A stretch of 64,000 nt of DNA from Cellulosimicrobium arenosum (lineage in GTDB: Bacteria; Actinomycetota; Actinomycetes; Actinomycetales; Cellulomonadaceae), in NCBI RefSeq assembly GCF_014837295.1, contig NZ_JACYHB010000011.1, positions 62,001 to 126,000 of the forward strand. Reading direction: 5' to 3'. Positions 35,935 through 46,500 of the stretch are shown here, one piece after another (position 1 is the first letter of the stretch; each line of letters begins with the position of its first letter). The notes under the pieces were generated by a model that worked only from the letters and a program-made list of their open reading frames with translations, was not told where the DNA came from and ran no database searches. The position numbers and the translations under genes are program-made.

Positions 35935-38900
35935 ATGTGCAACCCCCGCAGGAGAGCGGCCCTCGCCGGCACGCTGGCCTCGACGCTCGCGCTCGGCGCG
36001 TTCGTCGTGACGGCCGCACCGGCGTCCGCGGCCGACTCGTCCACGTTCACGAGCACGCAGAACCCGATCCTCGACGACGGCAGCTACTACTCCGCCGACC
36101 CGGCGCCGCTCGTCGTCCCGGCCGGTGCGCCCGGCAACGAGACCGACGGCGACCAGCTGTACATCTACACGGGCCACGACGAGGCGGGCCCGACGCGAAA
36201 CGACTTCGTCATGAACGAGTGGGGCGCGTTCTCGACGTCCGACGTCGACGCCGGCGAGTGGACGCACTACCCGTCGCTCATGCGGCCCGAGGAGGTCTTC
36301 GACTGGGCGACCCCCGGCCGCGCGTACGCGGGGCAGGTCGTGCAGGGCCTGGACGACCGCTACTACTGGTACGTCCCGGTGGCGGAGGCCGAGACGACGG
36401 CGTCCGACGCGTTCGGCATCGGCATCGCGGTCGCGGACTCGCCGACCGGCCCGTGGACCGACTACGTCGGGGCACCGATCATCTCGCAGCGCGTCCCGAC
36501 GCCGAACACGATCCACAACATCGACCCGACGATCCTGATCGACGGTGAGGGCGAGGACGCCCGCGTCTACGTGTGGTGGGGCAGCTTCGGCAACCTGCGC
36601 ATGCTCGAGCTCGAGCAGGACATGAGGACGCCGGTCGGGACGGTCCGGACGGTCACCGGGCTGACGGGGTACTTCGAGGCCCCGTGGGCGTTCGAGCGCA
36701 ACGGGACGTACTACATGGCGTACGCCGGCAACAACGCCGGTCCGACGTCGCAGTGCACGCCGGCGAACTACCACGCGTGCATCGCGTACGCGACGGCGAC
36801 CTCGCCCCAGGGCCCGTGGACGTACCGCGGGACGGTCCTCGCGCCGGTCTCGTCCACGACGAGCCACCCGGGCATCCTCGAGTTCGACGGCGAGTGGTGG
36901 ATCGCCTACCACACGGCCGACGCCGAGGGTGGGAACCACTTCCGCCGCTCGGTCGCGATCGACCGCGTGAAGTGGGACGACACCCAGACCCCGCCGCGCA
37001 TGGAGCGGGTCGTGACGACGCCGGCCACGACCCAGGACGTGACCCCGCGCGCGAACGTCGCGCAGGAGGCGACGGTCACCGTCTCGAACGAGCCGGTGCC
37101 CACGCAGTACTGGAAGAAGGCGCTCAACGACGAGCTCGTGCGCCCCAACCCGCTGCCCCCGGACATGTGGGGCACGTGGACGGGCAGCAACCCGCCGCAG
37201 CAGTGGGTCCAGTACACGTGGGACCAGCCGATGCGCCTGACCGGCTCGCAGATCGAGTTCTGGAACGACCAACCTCAGGGCACCGGTGTCGGCGTCGCGG
37301 CGCCCGCGTCGTGGCGCATCCAGTACTGGGACGCGTCCGACGGCGGCGCCTGGGTCGACGTGGCGAACCCCAGCGCGTACGGGACGGGCACGAGCGGCTA
37401 CCAGGACACGACGTTCGACGCCGTCACGACCACCCAGGTCCGTGCCGTCTTCGACGCGTCGACCAACGGCAGCACGTACTCGGCCGTCGCGGTCGAGGAG
37501 TGGAAGGTCCTCGCGGCCCAGCCCGACGCCGTCGAGCCGCCCGAGGTGACCGTCGAGGTCGGTGAGACCGACCTGCCCGGCACGGTCGAGGTGACCTACC
37601 CCGGCGGCGAGACCCTGCAGGTCCCGGCGTTCTGGGACGAGGTCGCCGCCGCCGACGTCGCCGCGCCCGGCTCGTTCGCCGTCGAGGGGTCCGTGCTCGG
37701 GTACGCGGGAGGCCGCGTGTCCGCGGACGTCACGGTTCTCGCCGCCGAGGCGGCGCCCGGCGACGAGACCGCGCCGACCGTCGCGCTGACCGCGCTCGGC
37801 AGCGCGGGCAGCGACGGCTGGTTCCGCTCCGACGTGCGGGTGCGCGTCGACGGGACCGACGACTCGGGCGGCCGCGTGGTCCTGGCCACGGCGGTCGACG
37901 ACGGCGAGCCGGTCACGACCGAGCACGTCCGCACGACCGAGGTCGCGGTCACGGGCGACGGCGAGCACACGGTGGTCGCGACCGCGACCGACCGTGCGGG
38001 CAACGTCTCCGGCGAGGAGTCGCTCGACGTCCGGATCGACCGGGTCGCACCGGTGAGCACCGGCACGCTCGATCCCGACGCCCGGACCGTGGCCGTGGCC
38101 GCGACGGACGCCACGTCCGGCGTCGTGCGCGTCGAGTACGCGATCGGCACGGGGGAGTGGGCGACGTACGACGGCCCGGTCGCAGCCCCCGACACGAACC
38201 AGCACCGCGTGTCGTTCCGCGCGGTCGACGCGGCCGGGAACGTCGAGACGCCGAAGAGCGTGACCATCCCCGCCGACGTGTCGGGGCCGCTCACGGGCAA
38301 CGTCGCACCGATCGCCACGGTGAGCGCGTCCTACACGGCGGGCTGGAACAGCCTCGGGGCGCTCAACGACGGCGCGGACCCGACGAACCCGAGCCAGGCG
38401 CAGATCTGGGGCACGTGGTCGGGCAGCCGTCCGGCGAGCCTGTGGACCCGCTACGACTGGTCGCGGCCGATCCGGCTGACGGGCGCCGAGCTCAAGTTCT
38501 GGCGGGACTCGAACCAGGGCACCGGGGACGGCGTCGCCGCGCCGGACTCGTGGGTCCTGGAGTACTGGGACGACGAGGCCGAGACGTGGCAGCCGGTCAC
38601 GAACCCGTCCGCGTACGGCACGAGCACCACGGCGTTCAACACCGTGACGTTCGACCCGGTCACCACCTCCCGCCTGCGCGCGACGTTCGCGGCGAACGGA
38701 AACGGCACGACGTACTCGGCCGTCGCGGTCACCGAGTGGCGCGTGGTCGCGGACGACCCGGGCACCGTGGACCCCGGTCCGGAGCTGGACCTGACCACGA
38801 CCGTGCAGGCCCGGTGCCTCGCGGGCAGGGCGTACGTCGCGGTGCGGGCGACGAACACCTCGAACGGTGCTGCGGAGGTGCCCGTCGACGTGACCCTGTC

Positions 38901-39084
38901 CACGCCGTACGGCGAGAAGTCGTTCGCCGCCGTCGCCCCGGGCAAGAACGCCTACCAGTCCTTCGCGGTGCGAGCCCCGTCCGTGCCGGCCGGGTCGGTC
39001 ACGGTGACCGGCACGGCGACGGTCGACGGCGAGGAGGTGACCGTGGACCGCGACGTCCAGCACGACGCGGTCGACTGCGCGTGA
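35935..39084 (+). CDS. Secreted GH43 glycoside hydrolase with carbohydrate-binding and Ig-like modules
   Basis: ATG 35935 has GGAG 6 bases upstream; 1049 residues with a signal peptide (cleavage near ASA-ADSS, about 33). The GH43 propeller (about 37-360) starts NPILDDGSYYSADPAPLV, with the catalytic-base Asp in SADP, Asp of NIDPTI and acid Glu of YFEAPWAF. An F5/8-type-C-like module (about 370-525), an Ig-like domain (about 530-600), an OmpL47-type beta region (about 605-780), a second F5/8-like module (about 785-940), and RCLAGRAYVAVRATN to DCA follow. GH43 enzymes of this style are alpha-L-arabinofuranosidases or xylosidases; in the bifidobacterial locus a GH43 (HypAA) removes the terminal alpha-1,3-arabinose. 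The next gene starts 47 bp on. Confidence 0.85.
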   Translation: MCNPRRRAALAGTLASTLALGAFVVTAAPASAADSSTFTSTQNPILDDGSYYSADPAPLVVPAGAPGNETDGDQLYIYTGHDEAGPTRNDFVMNEWGAFSTSDVDAGEWTHYPSLMRPEEVFDWATPGRAYAGQVVQGLDDRYYWYVPVAEAETTASDAFGIGIAVADSPTGPWTDYVGAPIISQRVPTPNTIHNIDPTILIDGEGEDARVYVWWGSFGNLRMLELEQDMRTPVGTVRTVTGLTGYFEAPWAFERNGTYYMAYAGNNAGPTSQCTPANYHACIAYATATSPQGPWTYRGTVLAPVSSTTSHPGILEFDGEWWIAYHTADAEGGNHFRRSVAIDRVKWDDTQTPPRMERVVTTPATTQDVTPRANVAQEATVTVSNEPVPTQYWKKALNDELVRPNPLPPDMWGTWTGSNPPQQWVQYTWDQPMRLTGSQIEFWNDQPQGTGVGVAAPASWRIQYWDASDGGAWVDVANPSAYGTGTSGYQDTTFDAVTTTQVRAVFDASTNGSTYSAVAVEEWKVLAAQPDAVEPPEVTVEVGETDLPGTVEVTYPGGETLQVPAFWDEVAAADVAAPGSFAVEGSVLGYAGGRVSADVTVLAAEAAPGDETAPTVALTALGSAGSDGWFRSDVRVRVDGTDDSGGRVVLATAVDDGEPVTTEHVRTTEVAVTGDGEHTVVATATDRAGNVSGEESLDVRIDRVAPVSTGTLDPDARTVAVAATDATSGVVRVEYAIGTGEWATYDGPVAAPDTNQHRVSFRAVDAAGNVETPKSVTIPADVSGPLTGNVAPIATVSASYTAGWNSLGALNDGADPTNPSQAQIWGTWSGSRPASLWTRYDWSRPIRLTGAELKFWRDSNQGTGDGVAAPDSWVLEYWDDEAETWQPVTNPSAYGTSTTAFNTVTFDPVTTSRLRATFAANGNGTTYSAVAVTEWRVVADDPGTVDPGPELDLTTTVQARCLAGRAYVAVRATNTSNGAAEVPVDVTLSTPYGEKSFAAVAPGKNAYQSFAVRAPSVPAGSVTVTGTATVDGEEVTVDRDVQHDAVDCA

Positions 39085-39131
39085 CGAGGACCCGAACACC
39101 GCTCGACGACGAGTGCCAAGGAGCAACACAC

Positions 39132-41381
39132 ATGCCTGACTCGACCTACTCACGACGCTCTCTGCTGCGCCTGGGCGCGATGGCAGCCGGCGCGACCGCC
39201 GGTGCCGTCGCGCTCGCGGGCAGCGGCAGCGCCCTCGCGGCGCCGTCCGCGCCCGTCCCGGCGTCCGTGCCGTCCGGACCACCGGTGAGCCGCGGCTTCC
39301 TGCGGTCCCTGGACCGCTCGCTCACGCTCGACGGCTGGACCGCCGAACCGTTCTCGATGTCCGACGTGACCCTCGCGGAGAGCGTCGCGACCCGCTCGCA
39401 GGACCAGATGCTGCACCTGGCCCGCGTCTACCCGGTCGACCGCATCCTCGCGGTGTTCCGGCGCAACGCGGGCCTGGACACCAAGGGTGCGAACGCGCCG
39501 GGCGGCTGGGAGGGCTTCGGCCACGCGAACGAGCAGCCGTGGGGCCCGGACGACTACCCGGGGCGTGCGAACACCCAGACGGCGAACCTGCTGCGCGGGC
39601 ACTACGGCGGCCACTTCCTGTCGAGCGTCTCGCTCGCGTACGCGAGCACCGGCGAGACGGTGTTCCAGGACAAGGTGAACCAGATCGTCGAGGGTCTCGG
39701 CGAGGTCCAGGCCGCGCTCGCCGCGATGGACCGGTTCAGCCACCCGGGCTTCCTCGCGGCGTACGGTGAGTGGCAGTTCAGCCAGCTCGAGCAGTACGCG
39801 CCCTACGGCGAGATCTGGGCGCCGTACTACACGTGCCACAAGATCATGGCCGGTCTGCTCGAGGCGTACCGTCTCGCGGGCTCGGACCAGGCGCTCGAGA
39901 TCGCGACGTCCATGGCCGAGTGGGTCCACGGGCGCCTGTCCGTGCTGCCCCAGGCTCAGCTCGACCGCATGTGGGGCATCTACATCGCGGGCGAGTACGG
40001 CGGCATGAACGAGGTGCTCGCGGACATCACGTCGATCACGGGCGACGACAAGCACATCGAGACGGCGAAGCTGTTCGACCTCAACACGCTCGTGGACGCG
40101 TGCGCCGCGGGGACGGACACCCTCAACGGCAAGCACGCGAACCAGCACATCCCGCAGTTCCCGGGCTACCTCAAGGTGCACGACCTCACGGGCGAGCAGC
40201 GGTACCTCGACGCCGTCGAGGGCTTCTGGGGGATGGTCGTCCCGGGCCGGACGTACGCGCACGGCGGGCACGGCGAGGGCGAGCTGTTCGGCCCGCCGAA
40301 CACCGTCGCGGGCGACATCGGGCAGCGCAACGCGGAGACGTGCGGCACGTACAACATGCTCAAGCTCTCGCGGCTGCTGTTCTTCCACACGCTCGACCCG
40401 AAGTACATGGAGTTCTACGAGCGCGGCGTGCTCAACCACATCGTGGGGTCGAAGAAGAACACGCAGTCCAGCACGTCTCCCGACGTGACGTACATGTACG
40501 GGGTGAACCCTGGTACACGTCGCGAGTACGGCAACACGGGGACCTGCTGCGGCGGGACCGGGCTCGAGAACCACGTCAAGTACCGGGACTCCATCTACTT
40601 CCGCACGGTCGAGGGCGACGCGGTGTACGTCAACCTCTACCTGGCGTCGACCCTCGAGTGGGCGGACAAGGGCTTCGAGATCGTCCAGCAGACGGAGTAC
40701 CCCAAGGCAGGGTCGACCCGGCTCACCGTCAACGGCTCCGGCCGGCTCGACCTGCGGCTGCGCGTGCCCGGCTGGGTGCGCAAGGGCTTCACCGTCGCGG
40801 TCAACGGCACCGAGCAGGAGCTCGACGCCGTGCCCGGCAGGTATGTGAGCGTGTCCCGCTCGTGGTCGCCGGGCGACGTGGTCGACGTGACGATGCCGCT
40901 GAGCATCCGCGCGGTGCCGACGGTCGACAACCCCGCGATCCAGAGCATCGAGAACGGCCCGACCGTCCTGCTCGCCCGCAGCGCGTCGCGCGAGTACCTC
41001 AAGCTCTCCCTGTACTCTCACCTGGGCCTGGACGGGACGCTCGACGGCGCGTTCACGGACCTGGGTGACGGGTACTTCCGACTGGGGAGCCTGACGTTCG
41101 AGCCCGCGTGGTCGGGCGACGACACCCAGTACTCGATGTACATCGAGCGCTCCGAGCCGCGCGTGGTCTTCGCGGGCCGGGACAGCGGCGTCGCGAACGC
41201 GGTGCGGCCCAACGGCACGTCGTTCCTCGACGTGGTCTGGGGCGACGGCGGGTTCGGCGACCGTGCCGCGTTCCTGTCGAAGGTGCAGCGCACGGTCGAG
41301 CAGTTCACCGCCGACGGCCTGCTGAGCCGTCGCGACGGTCAGAGGATCCTGATCACGGCAGGGAAGGCGAGGCTCGCATGA
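39132..41381 (+). CDS. Tat-exported GH146/GH127-clan beta-L-arabinofuranosidase
   Basis: ATG 39132 follows AAGGAG at 8 bases; 749 residues. The N-terminus has a twin-arginine signal (YSRRSLLRLGAMAAG, then an Ala-rich core ending ALA-AP). The DUF1680-type (alpha/alpha)6 fold carries the zinc/catalytic cysteines: Glu402 and Cys404 in NAETCGTYNML and Cys472-Cys473 in TCCGGTGLENH. The CCGGTG form and Tat signal set it apart from the cytoplasmic GH127 at 23750 and fit GH146, whose members cleave beta-L-arabinofuranosides on pectin or glycoproteins. Tat export suggests folding, possibly with zinc, before secretion. It lacks the shared C-terminal domain but overlaps by 4 bp (ATGA) a gene for a non-catalytic modular protein that has one. 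Confidence 0.88.
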   Translation: MPDSTYSRRSLLRLGAMAAGATAGAVALAGSGSALAAPSAPVPASVPSGPPVSRGFLRSLDRSLTLDGWTAEPFSMSDVTLAESVATRSQDQMLHLARVYPVDRILAVFRRNAGLDTKGANAPGGWEGFGHANEQPWGPDDYPGRANTQTANLLRGHYGGHFLSSVSLAYASTGETVFQDKVNQIVEGLGEVQAALAAMDRFSHPGFLAAYGEWQFSQLEQYAPYGEIWAPYYTCHKIMAGLLEAYRLAGSDQALEIATSMAEWVHGRLSVLPQAQLDRMWGIYIAGEYGGMNEVLADITSITGDDKHIETAKLFDLNTLVDACAAGTDTLNGKHANQHIPQFPGYLKVHDLTGEQRYLDAVEGFWGMVVPGRTYAHGGHGEGELFGPPNTVAGDIGQRNAETCGTYNMLKLSRLLFFHTLDPKYMEFYERGVLNHIVGSKKNTQSSTSPDVTYMYGVNPGTRREYGNTGTCCGGTGLENHVKYRDSIYFRTVEGDAVYVNLYLASTLEWADKGFEIVQQTEYPKAGSTRLTVNGSGRLDLRLRVPGWVRKGFTVAVNGTEQELDAVPGRYVSVSRSWSPGDVVDVTMPLSIRAVPTVDNPAIQSIENGPTVLLARSASREYLKLSLYSHLGLDGTLDGAFTDLGDGYFRLGSLTFEPAWSGDDTQYSMYIERSEPRVVFAGRDSGVANAVRPNGTSFLDVVWGDGGFGDRAAFLSKVQRTVEQFTADGLLSRRDGQRILITAGKARLA

Positions 41382-43387
41382 GCGCACGGAACTCGGACCG
41401 GACGGTCCTCATCCCCCTCGACACCGCGGAGGGACGCACCGGGACCGGTGCCCGACGCCGCGGCGTCGTCGCCGGGGTCACCGCCCTCGCGCTCGCCGTC
41501 GCGGGCGCGGGTGCGGGTGCGCTCGCGTGGTCCGCGTCGGGGTCCGCTCCCGACGCGGTGACGGCGGCGGCCGAGGCCGAGTCCTCGAACGTCGCCCTGA
41601 TCGGAACGCCGGAGGCGAGCTACACGGCCTCCTGGAACAGGATCGACGCGGTGAACGACGGCGCGGGCGTCAGCTCGGGCGGTGGGCACGACGCGGTCTG
41701 GGCCACGTGGAGCGGCGACCGCCCGGCGACGCAGTGGCTCGAGTACTCGTGGCCGGCGCCGGTCACGGTGGACCGTTCGGTCATCCGGTTCTGGTCCGAC
41801 GGCACCGACGCGAACGGCGACAACGTCCGCGTCCCCGCGTCCTGGACCATCCAGTACTGGGACGCGGACGCCGAGGCCTTCGTCGACCTGCCGGACCCGA
41901 GCGGGTACCCGACCGAGCGCCTCGAGCTCAACGAGACGACGTTCGAGCCCGTGACCACCACGCGGCTCCGGGCGACGTTCGACGCCCTGCAGGGCTCGGA
42001 GTCGACGAGCTACTCGGGTGTCGGCGTGTCCGAGTGGGAGGTGTGGGGGACCGGCGGCGTCGAGGAGCCCGACCCGGTCGACCCGAACGGCCCGATCGAC
42101 TACTCGCCCGTGCACATCCCGACGGACGTGGGCGTGCTGCCCGACCTCCCGGCGGACATCGACGCGATCTTCACCGACGGTCGCGTCGAGACCGTCGAGG
42201 TCGACTGGGACGACGTCACCGCGGACGACGTGGCCGAGGCCGGGTCGTTCGACGTCGCGGGCACGTCGCCCGACCTGGTCGAGCCCGTCGGCGCCACGGT
42301 GCACGTCCGCGACGGCGAGCCCGGCGAGATCGCGGCCGTGGACTACGTGAGCGTCGTGACGCTCGCGGGCGTCGCCCCCGTGCTGCCCGGGACCGTGGTC
42401 GCGGAGTACGAGGACGGCTCGATGGACAGCCGTATCCCGGTGACCTGGGACGACGTCGACCCGGCGGACTACGCCGAGCCCGACGGCCTGTTCTTCGTCG
42501 CGGGTGACGTCGAGGGGACCGACATCGACGCCGAGGCCACGGTCTTCGTCGTCGAGCCGGACGACGGCCCCGACACCACGGCGCCGACCGTCACGGTCTC
42601 CGCCGAGCCCGGCCCCGCGACGTCGGGCTGGTACGTCCAGCACCCGACGGTCACGGTCACCGCGATCGACAACCGGGACAACGCACCCGCGGTCGAGGTG
42701 TCCGTCGACGACGGGGAGTGGGCCGCGTACGACGGCCCGTTCGCGATCGCCGAGGACGGCGAGCACACGGTGAGCGTGCGCGCGACGGACGCGGACGGCA
42801 ACGTCGGCGAGGGCTCGCGCGACCTGCGGGTCGACGCGACCGCGCCGGTCACGACCGCGACCGTGCGGGACCTGGGGACGAGCGTGGAGATCACGCTCGA
42901 GTCCACCGACGCGGGGTCCGGCGTGGACAAGATCCAGTGGGAGGGACCCGGGACGTTCTGGGGCACCTACACGGAACCGTTCACGCGCGCCCTGACCGAC
43001 GAGGAGCAGGTCATCGAGTTCGCCGCGACCGACGCGGCGGGCAACGAGGAGGAGCGGCAGCAGGTCGTCCTCCCGGCGCTCGGCGGTGGCGACCCGGAGC
43101 TCGACCTCGCGGTCGAGGTGTCGCCGCGGTGCCTGGCTGGCAAGGCGTACGTCGCGGTCCGCGCCACGAACGGCGAGGACGTGCCGGTCGACGTGACCCT
43201 CTCGACGCCGCTCGGGGAGAAGTCGTTCGACGGTGTCGCGCCGGGCAAGAACGCCTACCAGTCGTTCGCGGCGCGGGCGACGTCCGTCCCGGCGGGCTCG
43301 GTGACGGTGACGGGGGTCGCGACGGTCGACGGTGGCGAGGTGACGTCGAGCACGGACGTCGCGTTCGACACCCTCGACTGCTCCTGA
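41378..43387 (+). CDS. Secreted modular protein without a catalytic domain (F5/8-like, Ig-like, OmpL47-like, shared C-terminal domain)
   Basis: The ATG overlaps the GH146 stop (ATGA), so translation is coupled. The 669-residue protein has a basic N-terminus and a membrane/signal helix (about 29-55). Then an F5/8-type-C-like carbohydrate-binding module (about 70-225; YTASWNRIDAVNDG, WTIQYWDAD), two Ig-like domains (about 245-395), and beta-rich OmpL47-type segments (about 400-570). It ends with RCLAGKAYVAVRATN to DCS (about 575-669). No hydrolase motif is visible in any part. Coupling to the Tat-exported GH146, which lacks such modules, suggests it helps that enzyme bind glycan or the cell surface; this is inference. 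Confidence 0.75.
   Translation: MSARNSDRTVLIPLDTAEGRTGTGARRRGVVAGVTALALAVAGAGAGALAWSASGSAPDAVTAAAEAESSNVALIGTPEASYTASWNRIDAVNDGAGVSSGGGHDAVWATWSGDRPATQWLEYSWPAPVTVDRSVIRFWSDGTDANGDNVRVPASWTIQYWDADAEAFVDLPDPSGYPTERLELNETTFEPVTTTRLRATFDALQGSESTSYSGVGVSEWEVWGTGGVEEPDPVDPNGPIDYSPVHIPTDVGVLPDLPADIDAIFTDGRVETVEVDWDDVTADDVAEAGSFDVAGTSPDLVEPVGATVHVRDGEPGEIAAVDYVSVVTLAGVAPVLPGTVVAEYEDGSMDSRIPVTWDDVDPADYAEPDGLFFVAGDVEGTDIDAEATVFVVEPDDGPDTTAPTVTVSAEPGPATSGWYVQHPTVTVTAIDNRDNAPAVEVSVDDGEWAAYDGPFAIAEDGEHTVSVRATDADGNVGEGSRDLRVDATAPVTTATVRDLGTSVEITLESTDAGSGVDKIQWEGPGTFWGTYTEPFTRALTDEEQVIEFAATDAAGNEEERQQVVLPALGGGDPELDLAVEVSPRCLAGKAYVAVRATNGEDVPVDVTLSTPLGEKSFDGVAPGKNAYQSFAARATSVPAGSVTVTGVATVDGGEVTSSTDVAFDTLDCS
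43091..43277 (+). repeat. 187-bp coding block near-identical to 47806-47992
   Basis: By eye I count four mismatches against the second copy. It encodes most of the shared C-terminal domain of the modular protein. The matching stop-proximal DNA and the repeat cluster just behind also recur, indicating a recent duplication or gene conversion between the two 3' ends. Confidence 0.85.
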
Positions 43388-43390
43388 CGC

Positions 43391-43490
43391 CGAGGTAGTA
43401 CCGCAGTCCGCGAGGTAGTACCGGGGTCATCCACCCCGGTACTACCTCGCGGAGCCCTGGTACTACCTCGCGGACCGCGGTACTACCTCG
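43391..43490. repeat. Repeat cluster 1: five copies of CGAGGTAGTACC, with hairpin
   Basis: Copies are at 43391-43402 and 43411-43422 (plus) and 43438-43449, 43459-43470 and 43479-43490 (minus). The central pair extends to CGAGGTAGTACCGGGGT and its exact complement (43411-43427, 43433-43449), a 17-bp stem with a 5-base loop. Spacing between starts is about 20-27 bp. It begins 4 bp after the stop of the modular protein. It may act as a terminator or mRNA-end hairpin, but the extra copies exceed what a terminator needs. Confidence 0.9.
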
Positions 43491-43554
43491 TGGCTCGTCC
43501 GACAGGTCACGAGCCTCTTCAGCAGCTGTCTCTCGACGACGAAAGGCACGACCC

Positions 43555-46500
43555 ATGACCTTGCAGGACTCCAGACACCCCGGACCCCGCCGGCGCGCGG
43601 TCGCCGGCGTCGCGGCGGCGGCCGTCGTCGTGAGCGGGATCGCGCTGGCCCCCGGGGCCGGCGCGGCCCCGAACTCCGACGTCGGGCTGCCGGTCTTCTC
43701 CGGCTCCGACCACCCGGTCCCCGACCAGGGGACGGGGTTCCACCCGCAGGGCCAACTCCGCGCGATCTTCGACGCCGACGTCGCGGCCGGGGCGGGCACG
43801 GACACCGACCACGACTTCTGGGTCGACCGGATGCTGGCGCGGACGGGCACGGCGCCGGGCGGCTCGAACGGCGACGGCAACCAGTGGCTGTTCAGCCGCG
43901 GTCGCGCCGTCTTCATGAAGACGCACGACCCCGCGAAGCTCGGGTTCGGCGGCGAGGTCGCCTACTGGGAGTCCATCGCGGGCGGACAGGGCGCCTACAC
44001 GCTCGACGTGCTCGTGGACGGCGAGCCGCTGACGCTCACGGAGGTGAGGGCGGAGCGCAAGCAGACGCCGTCGTACTGGCGCTCGACGTTCACGGACGGG
44101 GCGGGCGGGCTGCGCGTCGTGCAGACGAAGTACATCACCCACGACAACGTCGCGGTCACCCAGCTCGCCGTCTCGGCGGCCGACGGCACGGCGCACGACG
44201 TGACGCTGCGCGCCACGTCGTCGTTCGCGACCCAGGCCGACGGTGACGAGCTGACCGGCTCGGTGCGTGCGTTCAACGACATCACCACGGTCTTCCCGCG
44301 GTTCTCCGGCGACGGGTTCGTGCCCGACGACGGCGCGCTGAGCCGCGCGGTCGAGGTCCCGGCCGAGGGGGCGGTCACCACCAAGGTGCAGCTCGGCTTC
44401 GTCACGCACGAGCTGCCCGGCTCGCTGGCCGAGTACGAGGAGTTCCGCGACCTCGACCCCGCCGCCGCCTACACCGAGCACGTCACCGCGTACAACGCGT
44501 GGTGGGCGGACAACATCCCGTTCCTCGACACCCCCGAGGACAACATCGACAAGACGCTCTTCTACCGCTGGTGGCTCATGCGGTTCAACTTCCTCGACGC
44601 CGACGTCCCGGGCAACGACTACCAGTTCCCCACGACGATGGAGGGCGTCCTCGGGTACAACAACGCGATCGACCTGACGATCGGCATGTTCCTCGACGAC
44701 CTCAAGTACCTGCGCGACCCGGCGTGGTCGTACGGGACGTGGGTGTCGGCGGGCGAGACGGCCGGCGCGCAGGGGCAGTACCGGGACAACCCGGGCGACC
44801 CGGCGAACTGGAGCGCGAGCCACACGCAGTACATCTCGGAGTCGGCGTGGCAGTCGTACCAGATCCACGGCGGGCCGTCGTCCGTCGCGAAGACGCTCGG
44901 CACGTACGCCGAGCGGGACACCGCGGGCGAGCTCGCGACCCTCGACACGAACGACAACTTCCTGCTCGACACCAACTGGAACGCCTGGACGGGCAACGAC
45001 GCCGACGCGGTGTCGTTCGACTGGGCGGACGGGCGCCTGGACCGGGCCGAGACCGCCTACGTGTACAGCGGCGCGATGGCCGGGGCCGAGGCGCTCGACG
45101 TCGCGGGCGAGACCGACCGCGCCGACGCGCTCCGGGACACTGCGCAGGACGTCAAGGACGCCGTCCTCGACGTCCTGTGGGACCCCGAGGACGACCTGCT
45201 GCTGCACGCCGTCGCCTCGACGGGCGAGCAGGTGCCGTGGAAGGAGATCAACAACTACTACCCGTACAGCGTCGGGCTGATGCCCAAGCCGGGCGACGCG
45301 GACTACGACGACGACTACGTCGAGGCGCTGCGGCTGTTCGCGGACGACGACGAGTTCCCGATCTTCCCGTTCTTCACCGCCAACCAGGCGGACAAGGCCG
45401 AGGCGGCCGCGGCGGGGAACCCGGGCAGCAACAACTTCTCGGTCATCAACTCGACGGTGACGTTCCGGATGCTCTCGAGCGTCCTGCGCGACTACCCGAC
45501 GGACTACGTCACGGCCGACTGGTACAAGAAGCTCCTCTACTGGAACGCGTGGTCGCACTACCAGGACGACGGTGACAACCGGTACCCGGACCAGAACGAG
45601 TTCTGGGCCGACGGATCCGCCGACCCGCAGGGCATCGGGTACCGGTCGTGGATCCACCACACGATGCTCGGCACGACGAACTGGACCGTCGTCGAGGACG
45701 CGATGGGCCTGCGTCCCCGCACCGACGCGAAGATCGAGCTCGACCCGATCGACATCGACTGGGACCACTTCGCGGCGACCGACCTGAGCTACCGCGACAA
45801 GGACCTGGCGATCACCTGGGACGCTCCCGGCGGCGAGCGCTACTACGGCGACGACGTGCCCGAGGGCTACTCGGTGTTCCTCGACGGCGAGCTCGCGTTC
45901 ACCGCCGACCAGCTGTCCCACGTCGTGTACGACCCGGCGACCGGCGACGTCCAGGTCGACGACGGCGTGCAGGTGTCCGACGCCGCGGCGCTCGGCCTCG
46001 CCGAGGCCACCGACGTGCACTTCGCGGCGGGCTCGCGCGTCGCGGACGTCCTCGCCAAGGCGGGCACGCCCGCGACGGACGCCGACCACGACGCCGTCGA
46101 CGTCGCCGCCGGGAAGCCGGTCGCGGCATCGTTCGCGGCGAACGGGCGCGCTGCCGCCCAGGCCGTCGACGGCCGGACCGCGATGGAGTCGTTCTGGGGC
46201 ACGGCGGGCTCGCCGAACGCCACGGACTCCGTGACGGTCGACCTCGCCGACGGCGGGGACGCGGTCCCGGTCGACGACGTGCGCGTGTACTTCTACCGGG
46301 CGTCGTCGAGCGCGACGGCGCAGGGCTACGCGGCACCGTCGCAGTATCTCGTCGAGTACGACGACGGCTCGGGCTGGCAGCCCGTGCCCGACCAGGCCCG
46401 CACCCCCGCCTACCCGCGGGGCAACCTCAACCACGTGCAGTTCCCGCAGGTCGAGGCCGAGCGGCTGCGCGTCACCGTGCAGCACGCGGCCGGTGCGCGC

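Noticed and set aside
43391-43490. CRISPR-like array
   Set aside because: The repeats are only 12-17 bp, occur in both orientations, have short irregular spacers and no cas genes nearby.
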